From assembly GCA_965218555.1 (NCBI GenBank), contig OZ244625.1, forward strand, positions 4,650,001 through 4,714,000: a stretch of 64,000 bases of DNA, read 5' to 3'. The position numbers and the translations under genes are program-made. Position 1 is the first letter of the stretch; each line of letters starts with the position of its first letter. Source of the stretch: JAPPLB01 sp965218555 (GTDB lineage Bacteria; Acidobacteriota; Terriglobia; Bryobacterales; UBA6623). This document shows, one piece after another, positions 17,358 to 26,824 of this stretch. The notes beneath the pieces are model-generated. The model searched no databases. It saw nothing but the letters and a program-made list of their open reading frames with translations, and was not told where the DNA came from.

Positions 17358-18836
17358 ATGTCTGCATGTGACACACAACAGAGCCAACGCCGCCGCTATA
17401 TTTCCCGGCGCGACCTGCTTTTCAAAGCCGGCGAGGGGATCAGCGGTTTGGCCTTGACCTATTTGTTGAACCGCGAAGGACTGCTGGCAGCGGACAAAGA
17501 TACGGCTTGTTCGGCGACAATGGACGTCCAAACACCCGTTTCTCCGCGCCCTACCCACTTCGCGTCACGCGCTAAGTCAGTAATCTCGCTCTTCATGAGC
17601 GGTGGCGTCAGCCATGTCGACACTTTTGACCCCAAGCCGATGCTCGACAAGTTTCACGGGCAGCCGCTCGAAGGCAAAGGTCGTATCCGGGTTCGGCAGG
17701 GCTATCCGGGACCGCTCATGCGCAGCCCGTTTGGCTTCCGGCAGTTCGGCGAGAACGGCATCAACGTCTCGAACCTTTTCCCGCATGTCTCCGGCATCGT
17801 CGATGAGATCGCCCTTGTGCGATCGTGTCAGGGCCGCTCGAACGATCACGTGTTGGCGCACTACGAATGGAACACTGGCTCGCTGCGGATGGGCTTTCCC
17901 AGCGTGGGCTCCTGGGTAACGTACGGTCTCGGCACCGAGAACCAGAGCCTGCCGGCATTCGTTGTCATCTACGACCCCCGCGGAGGCCCCTTCAGCGGCC
18001 CGACCAACTGGAGCAGCGGCTTCCTCCCCGCCGCTTACCAAGGGACGGTTTTTCGTTCAAGCGGCGACCCTGTCCTGGATCTCAATCCGCCGGCTGACGT
18101 CACGCCCGAGCAGCAACGCGCCCGGCTGGACCACTTGGCGATGTTGAACGATGAGCATGCAAAAAATCATCCGGGCAGCGCCGAATTAACGGCCCGTATC
18201 GCTTCTTACGAGCTGGCCTACCGTATGCAAGGGTGTGCGCCCGATGCCGTCGACATCGGCGGCGAGAGCGATGAGACCAAGGCGCTCTACGGTTTGAACG
18301 ATCCCGTCACGGAGCCTTTCGGTAAACAGTGCCTACTCGCCCGCCGGCTCGTCGAGCGCGGCGTACGGTTCATTCAGCTCTACAACGGTGCGTTGGTGCA
18401 GCAGGACATCGATACCTGGGATGCCCACTCCAATCTGGTCGAGAACCACACGCTCCACGCATACGAGATCGACAAGCCGATGGCCGGGCTCATCAAAGAC
18501 CTGAAGCGCCGCGGTATGCTCGACGAGACGCTGGTCGTTTGGCATTCCGAGTTCGGGCGCATGCCGATCTCGCAGCGCGGAGTTGGCCGGGATCACAATC
18601 CGGGCGCGCTGACCATCTGGATGGCGGGCGCCGGGATTCAAGGTGGACAGGTGATCGGCAATACCGATGAGTTCGGATATAAGGCGATCGACCCCGTCTA
18701 CACCTACCACGACATTCACGCGACGATCCTCTATCTGCTGGGGATCGACCACAAACGGCTTACGTATTTCTTCAACGGTCGGCATATGCGTTTGACCGAT
18801 GTGCACGGAGAGCTCATTCCGGAGCTTGTTGCCTGA
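17358..18836 (+). CDS. DUF1501 protein (Tat-exported, sulfatase-like fold), copy 1
   Basis: This 492-residue protein is a DUF1501 member with a Tat leader (YISRRDLLFKAGEGISG). Family blocks are SLFMSGGVSHVDTFDPKP, SCQGRSNDHVLAHYEWNTG, VVWHSEFGRMP, GRDHNPGALTIWMAGAG and the C-terminal TYHDIHATILYLLGIDH. DUF1501 proteins are distantly related to the alkaline phosphatase/sulfatase superfamily; His and Asp residues of these blocks fit metal ligands. It lies 15 bases after the DUF1549/1553 gene and is surely co-transcribed with it. The substrate is unknown. Confidence 0.95.
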   Translation: MSACDTQQSQRRRYISRRDLLFKAGEGISGLALTYLLNREGLLAADKDTACSATMDVQTPVSPRPTHFASRAKSVISLFMSGGVSHVDTFDPKPMLDKFHGQPLEGKGRIRVRQGYPGPLMRSPFGFRQFGENGINVSNLFPHVSGIVDEIALVRSCQGRSNDHVLAHYEWNTGSLRMGFPSVGSWVTYGLGTENQSLPAFVVIYDPRGGPFSGPTNWSSGFLPAAYQGTVFRSSGDPVLDLNPPADVTPEQQRARLDHLAMLNDEHAKNHPGSAELTARIASYELAYRMQGCAPDAVDIGGESDETKALYGLNDPVTEPFGKQCLLARRLVERGVRFIQLYNGALVQQDIDTWDAHSNLVENHTLHAYEIDKPMAGLIKDLKRRGMLDETLVVWHSEFGRMPISQRGVGRDHNPGALTIWMAGAGIQGGQVIGNTDEFGYKAIDPVYTYHDIHATILYLLGIDHKRLTYFFNGRHMRLTDVHGELIPELVA

Positions 18837-18930
18837 CCCCGCTGCACGTCCCTCGCGCGGGCCTGTACAATGACGGTCCGCCTGAAGCTGCCTTGCTTGC
18901 CATCGCAGTGATCTGACGTACTCCAAACCT

Positions 18931-19974
18931 ATGCCTTCGAATGGAAAGTTTCGTGTCGCCATCACTCCCGAATGGGGTCCGCGCACCGATGAGATGATCG
19001 GTCCTGCGCTCAAGGAGGTTTTCGGTCCCCATCCCGACATCGAGCATGAGCTCCTGCTGGTCCATCCGGAGGAGATCGGCGTCCCGGAAGTAATCGACCA
19101 ATATGACGCCATCATCGTCCTTGGTTACGGCTTCCCGGCATCGAGTTTCAGAGGACTGAAGCGATTGGTATGTCTGGCGCGGTGGGGTGTCGGCTACGAC
19201 AAGATCGACACCGAGGCAAGCACCGCAGCTGACGTTCTGGTCGCCCTGACGCCGTTGGGGGTGCGCCGGCCCGTCGCCGAGGGGATCATCACTTTGATCC
19301 TGGCGGTTGCCAAAAATCTCAGAGAGCTGGAAGCACGCACCCGAGATGGCCGGTGGCAAGAAGGGCTCCGGTCGAAGAGCATCTGTATCGAAGGCCGCAC
19401 ACTTGGTTCTGTGGGTGTTGGCAGCATCGCGAGCGAGATGTTCCGTATAGCGAAGGGCATGGGCTTCGGCCGGCTGTTGGGGTACGATCCCTACACGCCG
19501 AAGGAGCGCGCCGAGACGCTGGGCGTCGAGTTGGTTGACCTTGACACCGTCATGAGCGAAAGCGATTTCGTAGCGGTGAACACATTCTTGAACGACGAAA
19601 CGCGAGGCTTGGTCGGCGAGCGACAGTTTTCGCTCATGAAGAAGACGGCCTATCTGATCAATACGGCCCGCGGTCCGATCGTCGACGAGAAAGCGCTGAT
19701 CGCGGCTCTACAGGACGGCGAAATCGCGGGTGCGGGCCTCGATGTTTTCGAGGAGGAACCCACTCCGGTCAACAATCCCCTACTACAGATGGATAACGTC
19801 GTCGTCGCGCCCCACTCGATCGCGTGGACCGAAGAGTGCATTCGCGACAACAGTCTCCATTCGGTGCGCAACGTGTTGTCGGTCTACAAGGGCGAAGCAC
19901 CCGCTCACGTAGCCAATCCACAAGTGGTCGATCGGTCGGGCTTCCAGGCAAAATTGGCCGCACGGAGGTCCTGA
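18931..19974 (+). CDS. D-isomer-specific 2-hydroxyacid dehydrogenase
   Basis: This 347-residue protein is an NAD-dependent D-2-hydroxyacid dehydrogenase of the phosphoglycerate dehydrogenase-like family. The nucleotide-binding fold is at about 150-300 with LGSVGVGSIASEMFR (GxGxxA/G form), the catalytic Arg in NTARGPIVDE, the catalytic Glu in DVFEEEP, and the His in APHSIAWTEE. The substrate-binding halves flank it. Its stop codon overlaps the start of the following aldolase gene (ATGA-type), so translation is coupled. Together they may interconvert hydroxy/keto acids and cleave a keto-hydroxy acid. Confidence 0.92.
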   Translation: MPSNGKFRVAITPEWGPRTDEMIGPALKEVFGPHPDIEHELLLVHPEEIGVPEVIDQYDAIIVLGYGFPASSFRGLKRLVCLARWGVGYDKIDTEASTAADVLVALTPLGVRRPVAEGIITLILAVAKNLRELEARTRDGRWQEGLRSKSICIEGRTLGSVGVGSIASEMFRIAKGMGFGRLLGYDPYTPKERAETLGVELVDLDTVMSESDFVAVNTFLNDETRGLVGERQFSLMKKTAYLINTARGPIVDEKALIAALQDGEIAGAGLDVFEEEPTPVNNPLLQMDNVVVAPHSIAWTEECIRDNSLHSVRNVLSVYKGEAPAHVANPQVVDRSGFQAKLAARRS

Positions 19975-20741
19975 TGAAACCGAATCGAGTACGGCAACTG
20001 CTGGCTGAGGGCAAGACGCCCATCGGCCACATGATCATGGAATTCAGCACGCGAGGCATCGCGAAGATTGTCGAAGCCGCCGGCGTTGACTTCGTACTGA
20101 TCGACGGTGAACATTCCGGTTTCGATATGGGGCAGATTGACGATCTGCTGGCATGGTTCAAAGCGACCCCGATCGCTCCGTTCGTACGCGTGCCATCAAG
20201 CGACTACCATTTCATCGCTCGCGTGATGGACGCCGGCGCCCTCGGCGTGATGGTTCCCAATGTCAAATCCGCCGAACAGTCCAAGGCGATTGTCAATGCC
20301 ATGCGCTACGCTCCAGAAGGCGAGCGCGGACTCGGCCTCGGGGGCTCTCTCAACGACTTCGTCCGGCCGAACCCCAAGGAGTACATGCGCGAGGCCAACC
20401 GCAACAACATGGTGATCTGCCAAATCGAAAGCAAAGAGGCCCTCGCCAATCTTGACGCGATTGCCGCAACACCGGGTGTCGATGTCCTATGGGTGGGACA
20501 CTTCGATTTGACGCAGTCGCTCGGCATCGTGGGCGAGTTTCACCACGATGATTTCCTCAATGCTCTCAAGCGCGTTGTAGAGGTCACCAAGCAGTGTGGC
20601 CAAGCCGCCGGCATCCAGCCGGGAAGTCTGGAGCAGGCCCGCTCCTGGATGGATATCGGGTGCAACATGATCTCCTACTCCGCGGACCACGGCGTCTATA
20701 GCGCCGCGCTTCACTCCGCCGTTGAAGACCTACGCGGATAG
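19974..20741 (+). CDS. HpcH/HpaI-type aldolase (copy 2)
   Basis: The open frame extends upstream to 19824, but the ATG at 19974 overlaps the stop of the dehydrogenase gene and follows GGAGG, so I use it (255 residues). It matches the HpcH/HpaI class II aldolase family: VLIDGEHSGFD, FVRVPSSDYHFIARVMDAGALGVMVPNV, ICQIESKEALANLD and LWVGHFDLTQSLG. The motif Arg and the metal-binding Glu and Asp sit where expected. It is closer to the 2-keto-3-deoxyrhamnonate/hydroxyoxopentanedioate aldolase type than copy 1, but substrate assignment is not possible from sequence alone. Confidence 0.92.
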   Translation: MKPNRVRQLLAEGKTPIGHMIMEFSTRGIAKIVEAAGVDFVLIDGEHSGFDMGQIDDLLAWFKATPIAPFVRVPSSDYHFIARVMDAGALGVMVPNVKSAEQSKAIVNAMRYAPEGERGLGLGGSLNDFVRPNPKEYMREANRNNMVICQIESKEALANLDAIAATPGVDVLWVGHFDLTQSLGIVGEFHHDDFLNALKRVVEVTKQCGQAAGIQPGSLEQARSWMDIGCNMISYSADHGVYSAALHSAVEDLRG

Positions 20742-21259
20742 CCCTTTCGGTTCATGGCAACCGGGCAACCAAGTCTCCCAAGTTCTGAGCGGTTACGATT
20801 TTCAGGTTATCTCGGCCTCCCAGGGCGTGACTCAGGATCCACTCTTCCTGTAGCAGGACCGGTTCCTGGACCCGATCTCGGCACGCTTCGGAATACCCTT
20901 CATCTTCTGAGGGGTGCGTGACATTTCACTGAACACATTTGTGTTTGCAGCAACAGCGCCAGCTTGGAACAACTCTGTCATAGCTTCATGAAGAGTAAAC
21001 CTGGTCTGGTGCCCAACTCCTCCTAGGGGAAATAGACCAGCGTAACCAACAGGCCGACGATGAAGGGACCAAAGGCGAAGATAATTTACCGCCGTGACAG
21101 AGGCGCGAGCTGGAGCAAGTAGGAAGGGATCTCCTTCCATGGGTGGCTCCCGAGGCCATCGGTTCACATGAAGTACAGACCGCCAGACTTAAAATTGAGT
21201 GGGGGGTCGTTACAAGCAACAGCTACGAGAGCGACCTGCGCTTGCGCAAGGCGAAACAG
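20742..21259. other. 518-base stretch with no supported gene
   Basis: Short frames occur on both strands but none resembles a known family or has a good ribosome site. One minus-strand frame near 21030-21080 reads a hydrophobic run (IIFAFGPFIVGLLVTLVYF) that resembles a membrane helix but is flanked by stops. It could be a degraded membrane-protein gene; I cannot support that further. Confidence 0.4.
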
Positions 21260-21949
21260 CTAGTTGCCGTCGCCCGTGAGATCGGGGCGGCTCGGACCGG
21301 CGGTACTCTGATGCGAACGCATAAAACCATCAATGTCCGTCGCTAGCTTCGCCACGCTCGCCGCCGCCGCGGCGCTCATTTTGGAAACGACAGTTCGTAC
21401 GTCCCGGGTTTGAACCCCTGCCGTTTCTTCGTGCGCCCCGCTCCAGAGCGGTTCTCGGTTTGCGACACTCAACACGTCCGCGGACACGCGCAGCGCGACG
21501 CTCACTGTCGAGCCGTCAGGCGAATCCACTTCCTCCAGGCGTTCGATACGGCCGCGGATAATGTAGTCGGCAGTCGTCCGGCCGTCAAACAGCACGATGC
21601 GGTGGAAGGTTTTTTTGCTTCGCAGATGATCCAGCAAAGACTGTGCGATCGTGGTTCGAGGATCCTCCGCCCAGCGGTGGTATTCATAAAACCCCACTTC
21701 CTCGCCGTTGGGCCGGTAGATGATCTTGTCTTGCGTCAGCATCTTCGAGCCGTGAAAAGGCATCAGAATCGCCGTCTTGCTTCCCGCCCCTTGCGCCGCA
21801 AGGGGAGCCGGAGGGATGTTCAACTTGTAGTAATGGGTCGGCGGAATCTCGCCGCCACAGGAAAACGCGCTGAGAACCACCATCACGGCGGCGACAACAC
21901 AGGCAGTACGGCCGTTCCTGAACTGTGGGGAGACGTTGAACCTGGACAT
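21260..21949 (-). CDS. ABC-type transport auxiliary lipoprotein (PqiC-like)
   Basis: The frame extends to a GTG at 21970, but I prefer the ATG at 21949, giving a 229-residue protein with a hydrophobic leader (ACVVAAVMVVLSAFSC) ending in a lipobox-like Cys. The body (THYYKLNIPP, then STVSVALRVSADVLS, NREPLWSG) is the ABC-type transport auxiliary fold of PqiC/DUF330 lipoproteins, which pair with MCE-type phospholipid transporters. No MCE or permease gene is adjacent. Its 5' end lies 26 bases from the divergent gene at 21976. Confidence 0.8.
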   Translation of the reverse strand: MSRFNVSPQFRNGRTACVVAAVMVVLSAFSCGGEIPPTHYYKLNIPPAPLAAQGAGSKTAILMPFHGSKMLTQDKIIYRPNGEEVGFYEYHRWAEDPRTTIAQSLLDHLRSKKTFHRIVLFDGRTTADYIIRGRIERLEEVDSPDGSTVSVALRVSADVLSVANREPLWSGAHEETAGVQTRDVRTVVSKMSAAAAASVAKLATDIDGFMRSHQSTAGPSRPDLTGDGN

Positions 21950-21975
21950 CCAGTCAGAGTAATCTTGCACGTATC

Positions 21976-22284
21976 ATGAACAGTTTAGCGCTCAACTGTC
22001 ACCACTGCGGATTTCAGCTCAAGCTCGTGAGTGGGATGAAGATCCACCGCCGCGATACCTGCGATTCCTGCGAATCGGATCTTCATTGCTGCCGCAACTG
22101 CCGTTTCTTCGATCCCGATAAGAGCAACCAATGCGCCGAGCCGCAAGCCGAGTTCGTCGCAGACAAAGAACAATCAAACTTCTGCGACTACTTCGAGCCG
22201 CGGACCACCATTGATCTTGTCAACCGCACCCAGAGCAGCGCCGAAGCCGCCCGCAAGAGCTTCGATGCTCTCTTTAAGAAATAG
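21976..22284 (+). CDS. Small Cys-rich zinc-ribbon-like protein
   Basis: This 102-residue protein has paired cysteines in CHHCGF, CDSCESD, CCRNCRFF, and further Cys in NQCAEP and NFCDYF, consistent with one or two zinc-binding ribbons. The segment CRNCRFFDPDKSNQC followed by EPQAEFVADKEQSNFC is a recurring conserved pattern in unnamed bacterial proteins. There is no signal peptide. It is divergent from the lipoprotein gene with almost no intergenic space. The function is not known. Confidence 0.75.
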   Translation: MNSLALNCHHCGFQLKLVSGMKIHRRDTCDSCESDLHCCRNCRFFDPDKSNQCAEPQAEFVADKEQSNFCDYFEPRTTIDLVNRTQSSAEAARKSFDALFKK

Positions 22285-22345
22285 TCGTAAGTAATTAGAA
22301 TCACATTCCGTTGTGGGTCCATGTAATACAGAAGTACTGTGCCCG

Positions 22346-23311
22346 TTAGCCCAGCCCGAGTTTCGCATAGAAAGGCCGTAACTCACGCACCTGCGCGTCC
22401 GTGAAGCTCTGCTCCGGCGGACGCAGCCAACGTTGCGCCACGCCGAAGTGCTCCAATGTCGCCCGCCAGAAGGCATGAGACCACTTCACGAAGAACGACA
22501 CGTCGTAGTCCAACACGACCTTGCGGGCCGCCTCGATATCCCCACGTTCAATTGCCCCCCAGAACCGCATCGCTATCTGCGGCGCAAACGTCGAGAACGT
22601 GCTGTAGTAGGCCTGCATTCCAAAAGGCTGATACATCAAAAAGCGCGACTTCTGACCACCGGCGAAGATGTTCAACCGATCCCCGTACAGCTTGAACACC
22701 TCCATCGAATACTTCTGGGGATACTCTTCCTTGTACGCCGACACTTGATCGATCGTCACGATCTGCTTCAACGCCGCCAGCGGGACCTGCCCCTGCATCC
22801 CGAGTGCAATGTCGCCGCCGGCCTTGGCAATCTTGCGGAAGTGCTCGTAGAGAGCGTCCTGGGACCCATGCCGAGGCAACTGCACCTGAACGCAATCGGC
22901 ACCGAGCGACTTGGCGTAGCGTGCGTAATCCTCACATTGTCCCGTCCACCACGGGCCAACCGCAGCGATGGTCACTCCCCTTCCCGCGACTGTTTCGACC
23001 ATGGTATTGGTCAGTGCGCGCACTTCTTGATAGGTCAAGCGATCGTACTGATTGTTTCCCGACGTGAGGGCGAAGATCTTGACGCCATTTTTCGCCGCCA
23101 GTTCGATTTGGTTCTTGATGCCCTGGTGGTCGACCTTGAAGTCTTTCGTGTAGACCGTCGGCATCGAAAGGATCGGTCCTCGGAGGCGTTTGCGAAATTC
23201 TTCGGGACTCAACGTCGCCGCGCGCGCCGATCGCGGAGGAGGAACAGCCACCAAAGAAGCGGCCGCGGCCTTCAGGAACCAACGTCGGTGGAAGGTTTGT
23301 GTTCTCAACAT
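22346..23311 (-). CDS. Tat-exported dihydrodipicolinate synthase-family protein
   Basis: The frame begins at 23443, but the ATG at 23311 opens a Tat leader (FHRRWFLKAAAASL), so I use it (321 residues). The rest is a DapA/NAL-type aldolase barrel: LSMPTVYTKDFKVDHQGI, the loop ALTSGNNQYDRLTYQE, and a Lys in VSAYKEEYPQ that fits the Schiff-base lysine. Export makes a role in lysine synthesis unlikely; secreted DapA-like proteins occur in Acidobacteriota and Planctomycetota with catabolic genes. The substrate is unknown. Confidence 0.88.
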   Translation of the reverse strand: MLRTQTFHRRWFLKAAAASLVAVPPPRSARAATLSPEEFRKRLRGPILSMPTVYTKDFKVDHQGIKNQIELAAKNGVKIFALTSGNNQYDRLTYQEVRALTNTMVETVAGRGVTIAAVGPWWTGQCEDYARYAKSLGADCVQVQLPRHGSQDALYEHFRKIAKAGGDIALGMQGQVPLAALKQIVTIDQVSAYKEEYPQKYSMEVFKLYGDRLNIFAGGQKSRFLMYQPFGMQAYYSTFSTFAPQIAMRFWGAIERGDIEAARKVVLDYDVSFFVKWSHAFWRATLEHFGVAQRWLRPPEQSFTDAQVRELRPFYAKLGLG

Positions 23312-23632
23312 GGCTGATTTTGCCCAGAAAATCCGGCCAACAGCCTCCTGATCGGAAGCTCGATCCGCTACTTGCAGTGGGCCTTTCTTTTCTATCCAAC
23401 CTAGCTTCTCACGTACCAACTTCACATGCATCGGTTCATACAATCCCCACCGGCAAAAGACTGGGGGTTTTCACTCACCCGAAAGTCGCGACCACCCCCA
23501 AGGTGCTACGCTGCTCCGCGAAGTGTTACTGGTATATCCAGCAAAAGCGAGTGTATGTATCCCCGAAACACCAGTGGCCAAGTGACTGTCAGCTTTTTAG
23601 TCCTTCACCAGTCACACTGCCTCTACGAGCTG

Positions 23633-24442
23633 CTAAAGAACGTGAAAGTATCCGTTTTTCTCGATCACTTCGAGCGGCATATCAAACAAACTCGAAAGCC
23701 CTTCCGACGACAAAATCGTATCCTTGGATCCGTCGCGGAAGATGCACCCATCCTTCATCAAGACGATTCTTTCGATTTCCGGAATGATATCGGGCAAATG
23801 ATGCGTCACCAACACAATGCTCACACCCGACCGCGCTACCTTGCGCATCGTCTCCCGCAACTCATCGACGGCTCGCAAATCGAGGCTGGCCGTCGGCTCG
23901 TCCAGAATGAGAGCTCGAGGATCATGAATCAACGCTCGGGCAATGATGACGCGTCTCGATTCACCTGACGACATCTCCGACATGTCCTGTTCAGCCAAAT
24001 GTGAGATCTCGAGCTTTGCCATAACCTCGTCGGCTTGCTTACGCATCGCTGCGGCAACCTCATTGTGCGGCCAGATCTCCGCGCTGCTGAAGAATCCCGA
24101 CAGTACCGCTTCCCTAACCGTGATCGGCCGAGTGCACATCTTGACCCAATCCGGCGACACGATCCCGAGCTGGGGACGGAGGTGAAAGATATTCCAACGC
24201 TCTTTACCTAAGATTCTTAATGACCAGTCATCGACGGTCTGCAGCGGATGAAGCTCACGCATGATCGTCTTGATCAGCGACGATTTCCCCGAGCCGTTCG
24301 GACCAACAATCGCCACATGTTCACCGAGGTTGATCGACAGCGTCAGCGACTGCAGCACTGTCCGCCGGCCCCGCATCACGCTGACGTTGCGAAAATCGAT
24401 CAACGACCCGTAGCGTTTCTGGTCGGCCCCGTTCTTACTCAT
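23633..24442 (-). CDS. ABC transporter ATP-binding protein (ModF/YlmA-like)
   Basis: I use the ATG at 24442; the frame could also start at 24484. The protein (269 residues) is a single ABC ATPase domain: Walker A GPNGSGKSS, Q-loop region, a signature MSSGESRR and Walker B ALILDEPT with the H-loop VTHH. The signature lacks the usual Gln and Gly spacing of LSGGQ but fits ModF/YlmA-type single-domain ATPases. No permease or binding protein is next to it, so it may act with a distant partner or outside transport. It is isolated from its neighbours. Confidence 0.9.
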   Translation of the reverse strand: MSKNGADQKRYGSLIDFRNVSVMRGRRTVLQSLTLSINLGEHVAIVGPNGSGKSSLIKTIMRELHPLQTVDDWSLRILGKERWNIFHLRPQLGIVSPDWVKMCTRPITVREAVLSGFFSSAEIWPHNEVAAAMRKQADEVMAKLEISHLAEQDMSEMSSGESRRVIIARALIHDPRALILDEPTASLDLRAVDELRETMRKVARSGVSIVLVTHHLPDIIPEIERIVLMKDGCIFRDGSKDTILSSEGLSSLFDMPLEVIEKNGYFHVL

Positions 24443-24484
24443 TGACAATGAATAGCCTCCAAAGTCCGGCGCTGTCCCATGCAA

Positions 24485-25034
24485 AAGGTTTTGGCGGCTC
24501 GTCGACCCGGCAACGCTTCACGGCGCGCTCTTGGCCCCAGGGAGACTGTAGATCCTGGTCAAAAACCCGAAACGCAGACCTCGCCTTTTAGCTTCAAGGC
24601 CTTCCCCGCCTTACAAGCAAGTCTCAACGGACCCAAATCTCACGACCGCACAAGAGGGGCTATCCTAACAAACCCTTACATCCTTCCGCCCTGAACGAAG
24701 TAGGTCCTCGGCATCCCGCTCCTCGGAGCTTGCAATCCCAATTTCATCCAATCATGCGAATAAATCAACACTCAAAAAACCGTAGTGCAGACCTCACCGC
24801 CGATGGAATAATGCCTGGTCACTCCAGGAACACGGTACGTGCATCTTTGAGCTACGAACAAGGGCGGTCGTCTGCTTGGTGGTTCGTTGAAGCAGATCGA
24901 CCCGGATTTCCTTCCTACTCATTCCACGACGAGCGATAGTGGAAGCCCGCTACACCTTCTAAAGGATTTGCGCCACGGGATATTAGGCTTGGCTCACCTC
25001 CCGGCCGAACGATTCACCGGAGTAAACTAGAGCC
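24485..25034. other. 550-base stretch with no supported gene
   Basis: Two short plus-strand frames (24479-24694 and 24730-24939) show no family resemblance and no convincing ribosome site. No repeat, tRNA or hairpin-plus-T-run terminator was seen. The segment should hold the promoter of the DUF1501 gene at 25035, but I cannot place it. Confidence 0.4.
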
Positions 25035-26513
25035 ATGGATTCCCACAGCCAACAGAACCTTCTGCTCACCCGCCGCCAGCTTTTCGGCCGCGCGAGCACT
25101 GGCATCGGCATCGCCGCCCTCGGCTCATTGCTGGAAAACGACCTTTGCGCCATGCCCAAGGGCCCAGACGACCGTACTGTCGATGTGCGCAGCGGCGGTC
25201 TCGCCGACCTCCCTCATTTCGCGCCAAAGGCCAAACGGATCATCTACCTGTTTCAGTCCGGCGCACCGTCGCAAATCGACCTTTTTGATTACAAGCCGAT
25301 GCTGAGCAAGTTCCACGGCCAGGAACTCCCTGACTCCGTCCGCCAAGGCCAACGCATTACGGGCATGACTTCCGGGCAGGATTCCCTTCCAGTTGCCTCG
25401 TCGATTTTCAAGTTCAGCCAACACGGTCAAAGCGGCAGATGGCTCAGCGAACTCATCCCTCAACAGGGCAAGATCGTCGACGATGTCGCCTACATCAAGA
25501 CGATCCACACCGATGCCATCAATCATGACCCTGCAATCACCTTCATCCAAAGCGGATTCCAACAGCCCGGCCGCCCCAGCATGGGCGCGTGGATGAGCTA
25601 TGGCCTTGGCAGCGAAAACCAGAATCTGCCCGGCTTTGTCGTCCTCGTTTCGCAAAAGAACTCGCTCAACAACGCCCAGCCGCTGTTCTCACGTCTGTGG
25701 GGAGCAGGCTTCCTTCCTTCTCGCTATCAAGGCGTCCGTTTCCGCTCAAGCGGCGACCCCGTTCTCTACCTCTCCGACCCGCCTGGAGTCAGCAGGAAGA
25801 GCCGCCGCCGCATGCTTGACAGCTTGGCTGAACTCAACAATATGCGCTCTGAAGCATTCGGTGATCCCGAAATAGACACGCGCATCGCGCAATACGAGAT
25901 GGCCTACCGTATGCAGACCTCCGTGCCCGACCTGATGGATCTCTCCGACGAGCCGGACCACATCTTCGATCTCTACGGACCCGACTCGCGCAAACCGGGC
26001 ACCTACGCCGCGAACTGCCTGCTCGCGCGCCGCCTGGCCGAGCGTGATGTCCGCTTCGTGCAACTTTTTCACCGTGGCTGGGATCAGCACAATGATTTAC
26101 CACGTGACATCGCTCTGCAGTCAAAGTCAACCGACCAGCCCTCCGCCGCCCTCATCCAAGACCTCAAGCAACGCGGCATGCTCGACGATACCCTCGTCAT
26201 CTGGGGCGGAGAATTCGGCCGCACCGTCTACTGCCAAGGCGAGCTCACCGCCACCAACTACGGACGCGACCACCACCCCCGCTGCTTCACCATCTGGATG
26301 GCCGGCGGTGGCGTCAAGCCAGGCATCAGAATCGGCGAAACCGACGACTATTGCTACAACATCGTCGAAGACCCCGTGCACATCCACGACCTCCAAGCCA
26401 CCATCCTCCACCTCATGGGGATCGACCACAAGAAACTCACCTTCAAGTATCAAGGCCGCCATTTCCGCCTCACCGACGTACACGGCAACTTGGTCGAACC
26501 ACTCTTGGCGTAG
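25035..26513 (+). CDS. DUF1501 protein (Tat-exported), copy 2
   Basis: This 492-residue protein is a second DUF1501 member with the same length as copy 1. The Tat leader is LLTRRQLFGRASTGIG. Family blocks are IIYLFQSGAPSQIDLFDYKP, INHDPAITFIQSG, VIWGGEFGRTV, GRDHHPRCFTIWMAGGG and HIHDLQATILHLMGIDH. Unlike copy 1, no DUF1549/1553 gene lies upstream; 550 bases without a gene precede it and a divergent, unrelated gene follows. It may work with a distant DUF1549/1553 partner or be a relic of a lost pair. Confidence 0.93.
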   Translation: MDSHSQQNLLLTRRQLFGRASTGIGIAALGSLLENDLCAMPKGPDDRTVDVRSGGLADLPHFAPKAKRIIYLFQSGAPSQIDLFDYKPMLSKFHGQELPDSVRQGQRITGMTSGQDSLPVASSIFKFSQHGQSGRWLSELIPQQGKIVDDVAYIKTIHTDAINHDPAITFIQSGFQQPGRPSMGAWMSYGLGSENQNLPGFVVLVSQKNSLNNAQPLFSRLWGAGFLPSRYQGVRFRSSGDPVLYLSDPPGVSRKSRRRMLDSLAELNNMRSEAFGDPEIDTRIAQYEMAYRMQTSVPDLMDLSDEPDHIFDLYGPDSRKPGTYAANCLLARRLAERDVRFVQLFHRGWDQHNDLPRDIALQSKSTDQPSAALIQDLKQRGMLDDTLVIWGGEFGRTVYCQGELTATNYGRDHHPRCFTIWMAGGGVKPGIRIGETDDYCYNIVEDPVHIHDLQATILHLMGIDHKKLTFKYQGRHFRLTDVHGNLVEPLLA

Positions 26514-26824
26514 GGAAACTTCGCCTACTTTCAGGACTGCCGCTAAAGCAAAAGCTGACGGCGGACGAGCCCATGGCAAGCACCGCCTTCAGGCTAGCGG
26601 CGTATTGGGTCCCGTGCGAAGTTTCGATTCCTGGGCACTCGATAACAAACTGGTGACGAAAAAAAGGATGGATGGGCTGGAAAATCGCTATTCGCGGGCG
26701 ATGGTCATGAGCAAAGGCAGAGAGCAACCGATCGAAGGAAGGCTGAAGTACTAACGGATTGGTTGTGCTGGCCGAGAGATTAACCTTTCCGATGGGGTTG
26801 GCAAGCAGATCGATGAAGAGAATC
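26514..26824. other. Intergenic 311 bases with no supported gene
   Basis: Only the tails of shadow frames occur here, one ending at 26754 with a basic peptide (LVTKKRMDGLENRYSR). No family match, ribosome site or terminator is convincing. It separates the convergent DUF1501 and reductase genes. Confidence 0.4.
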
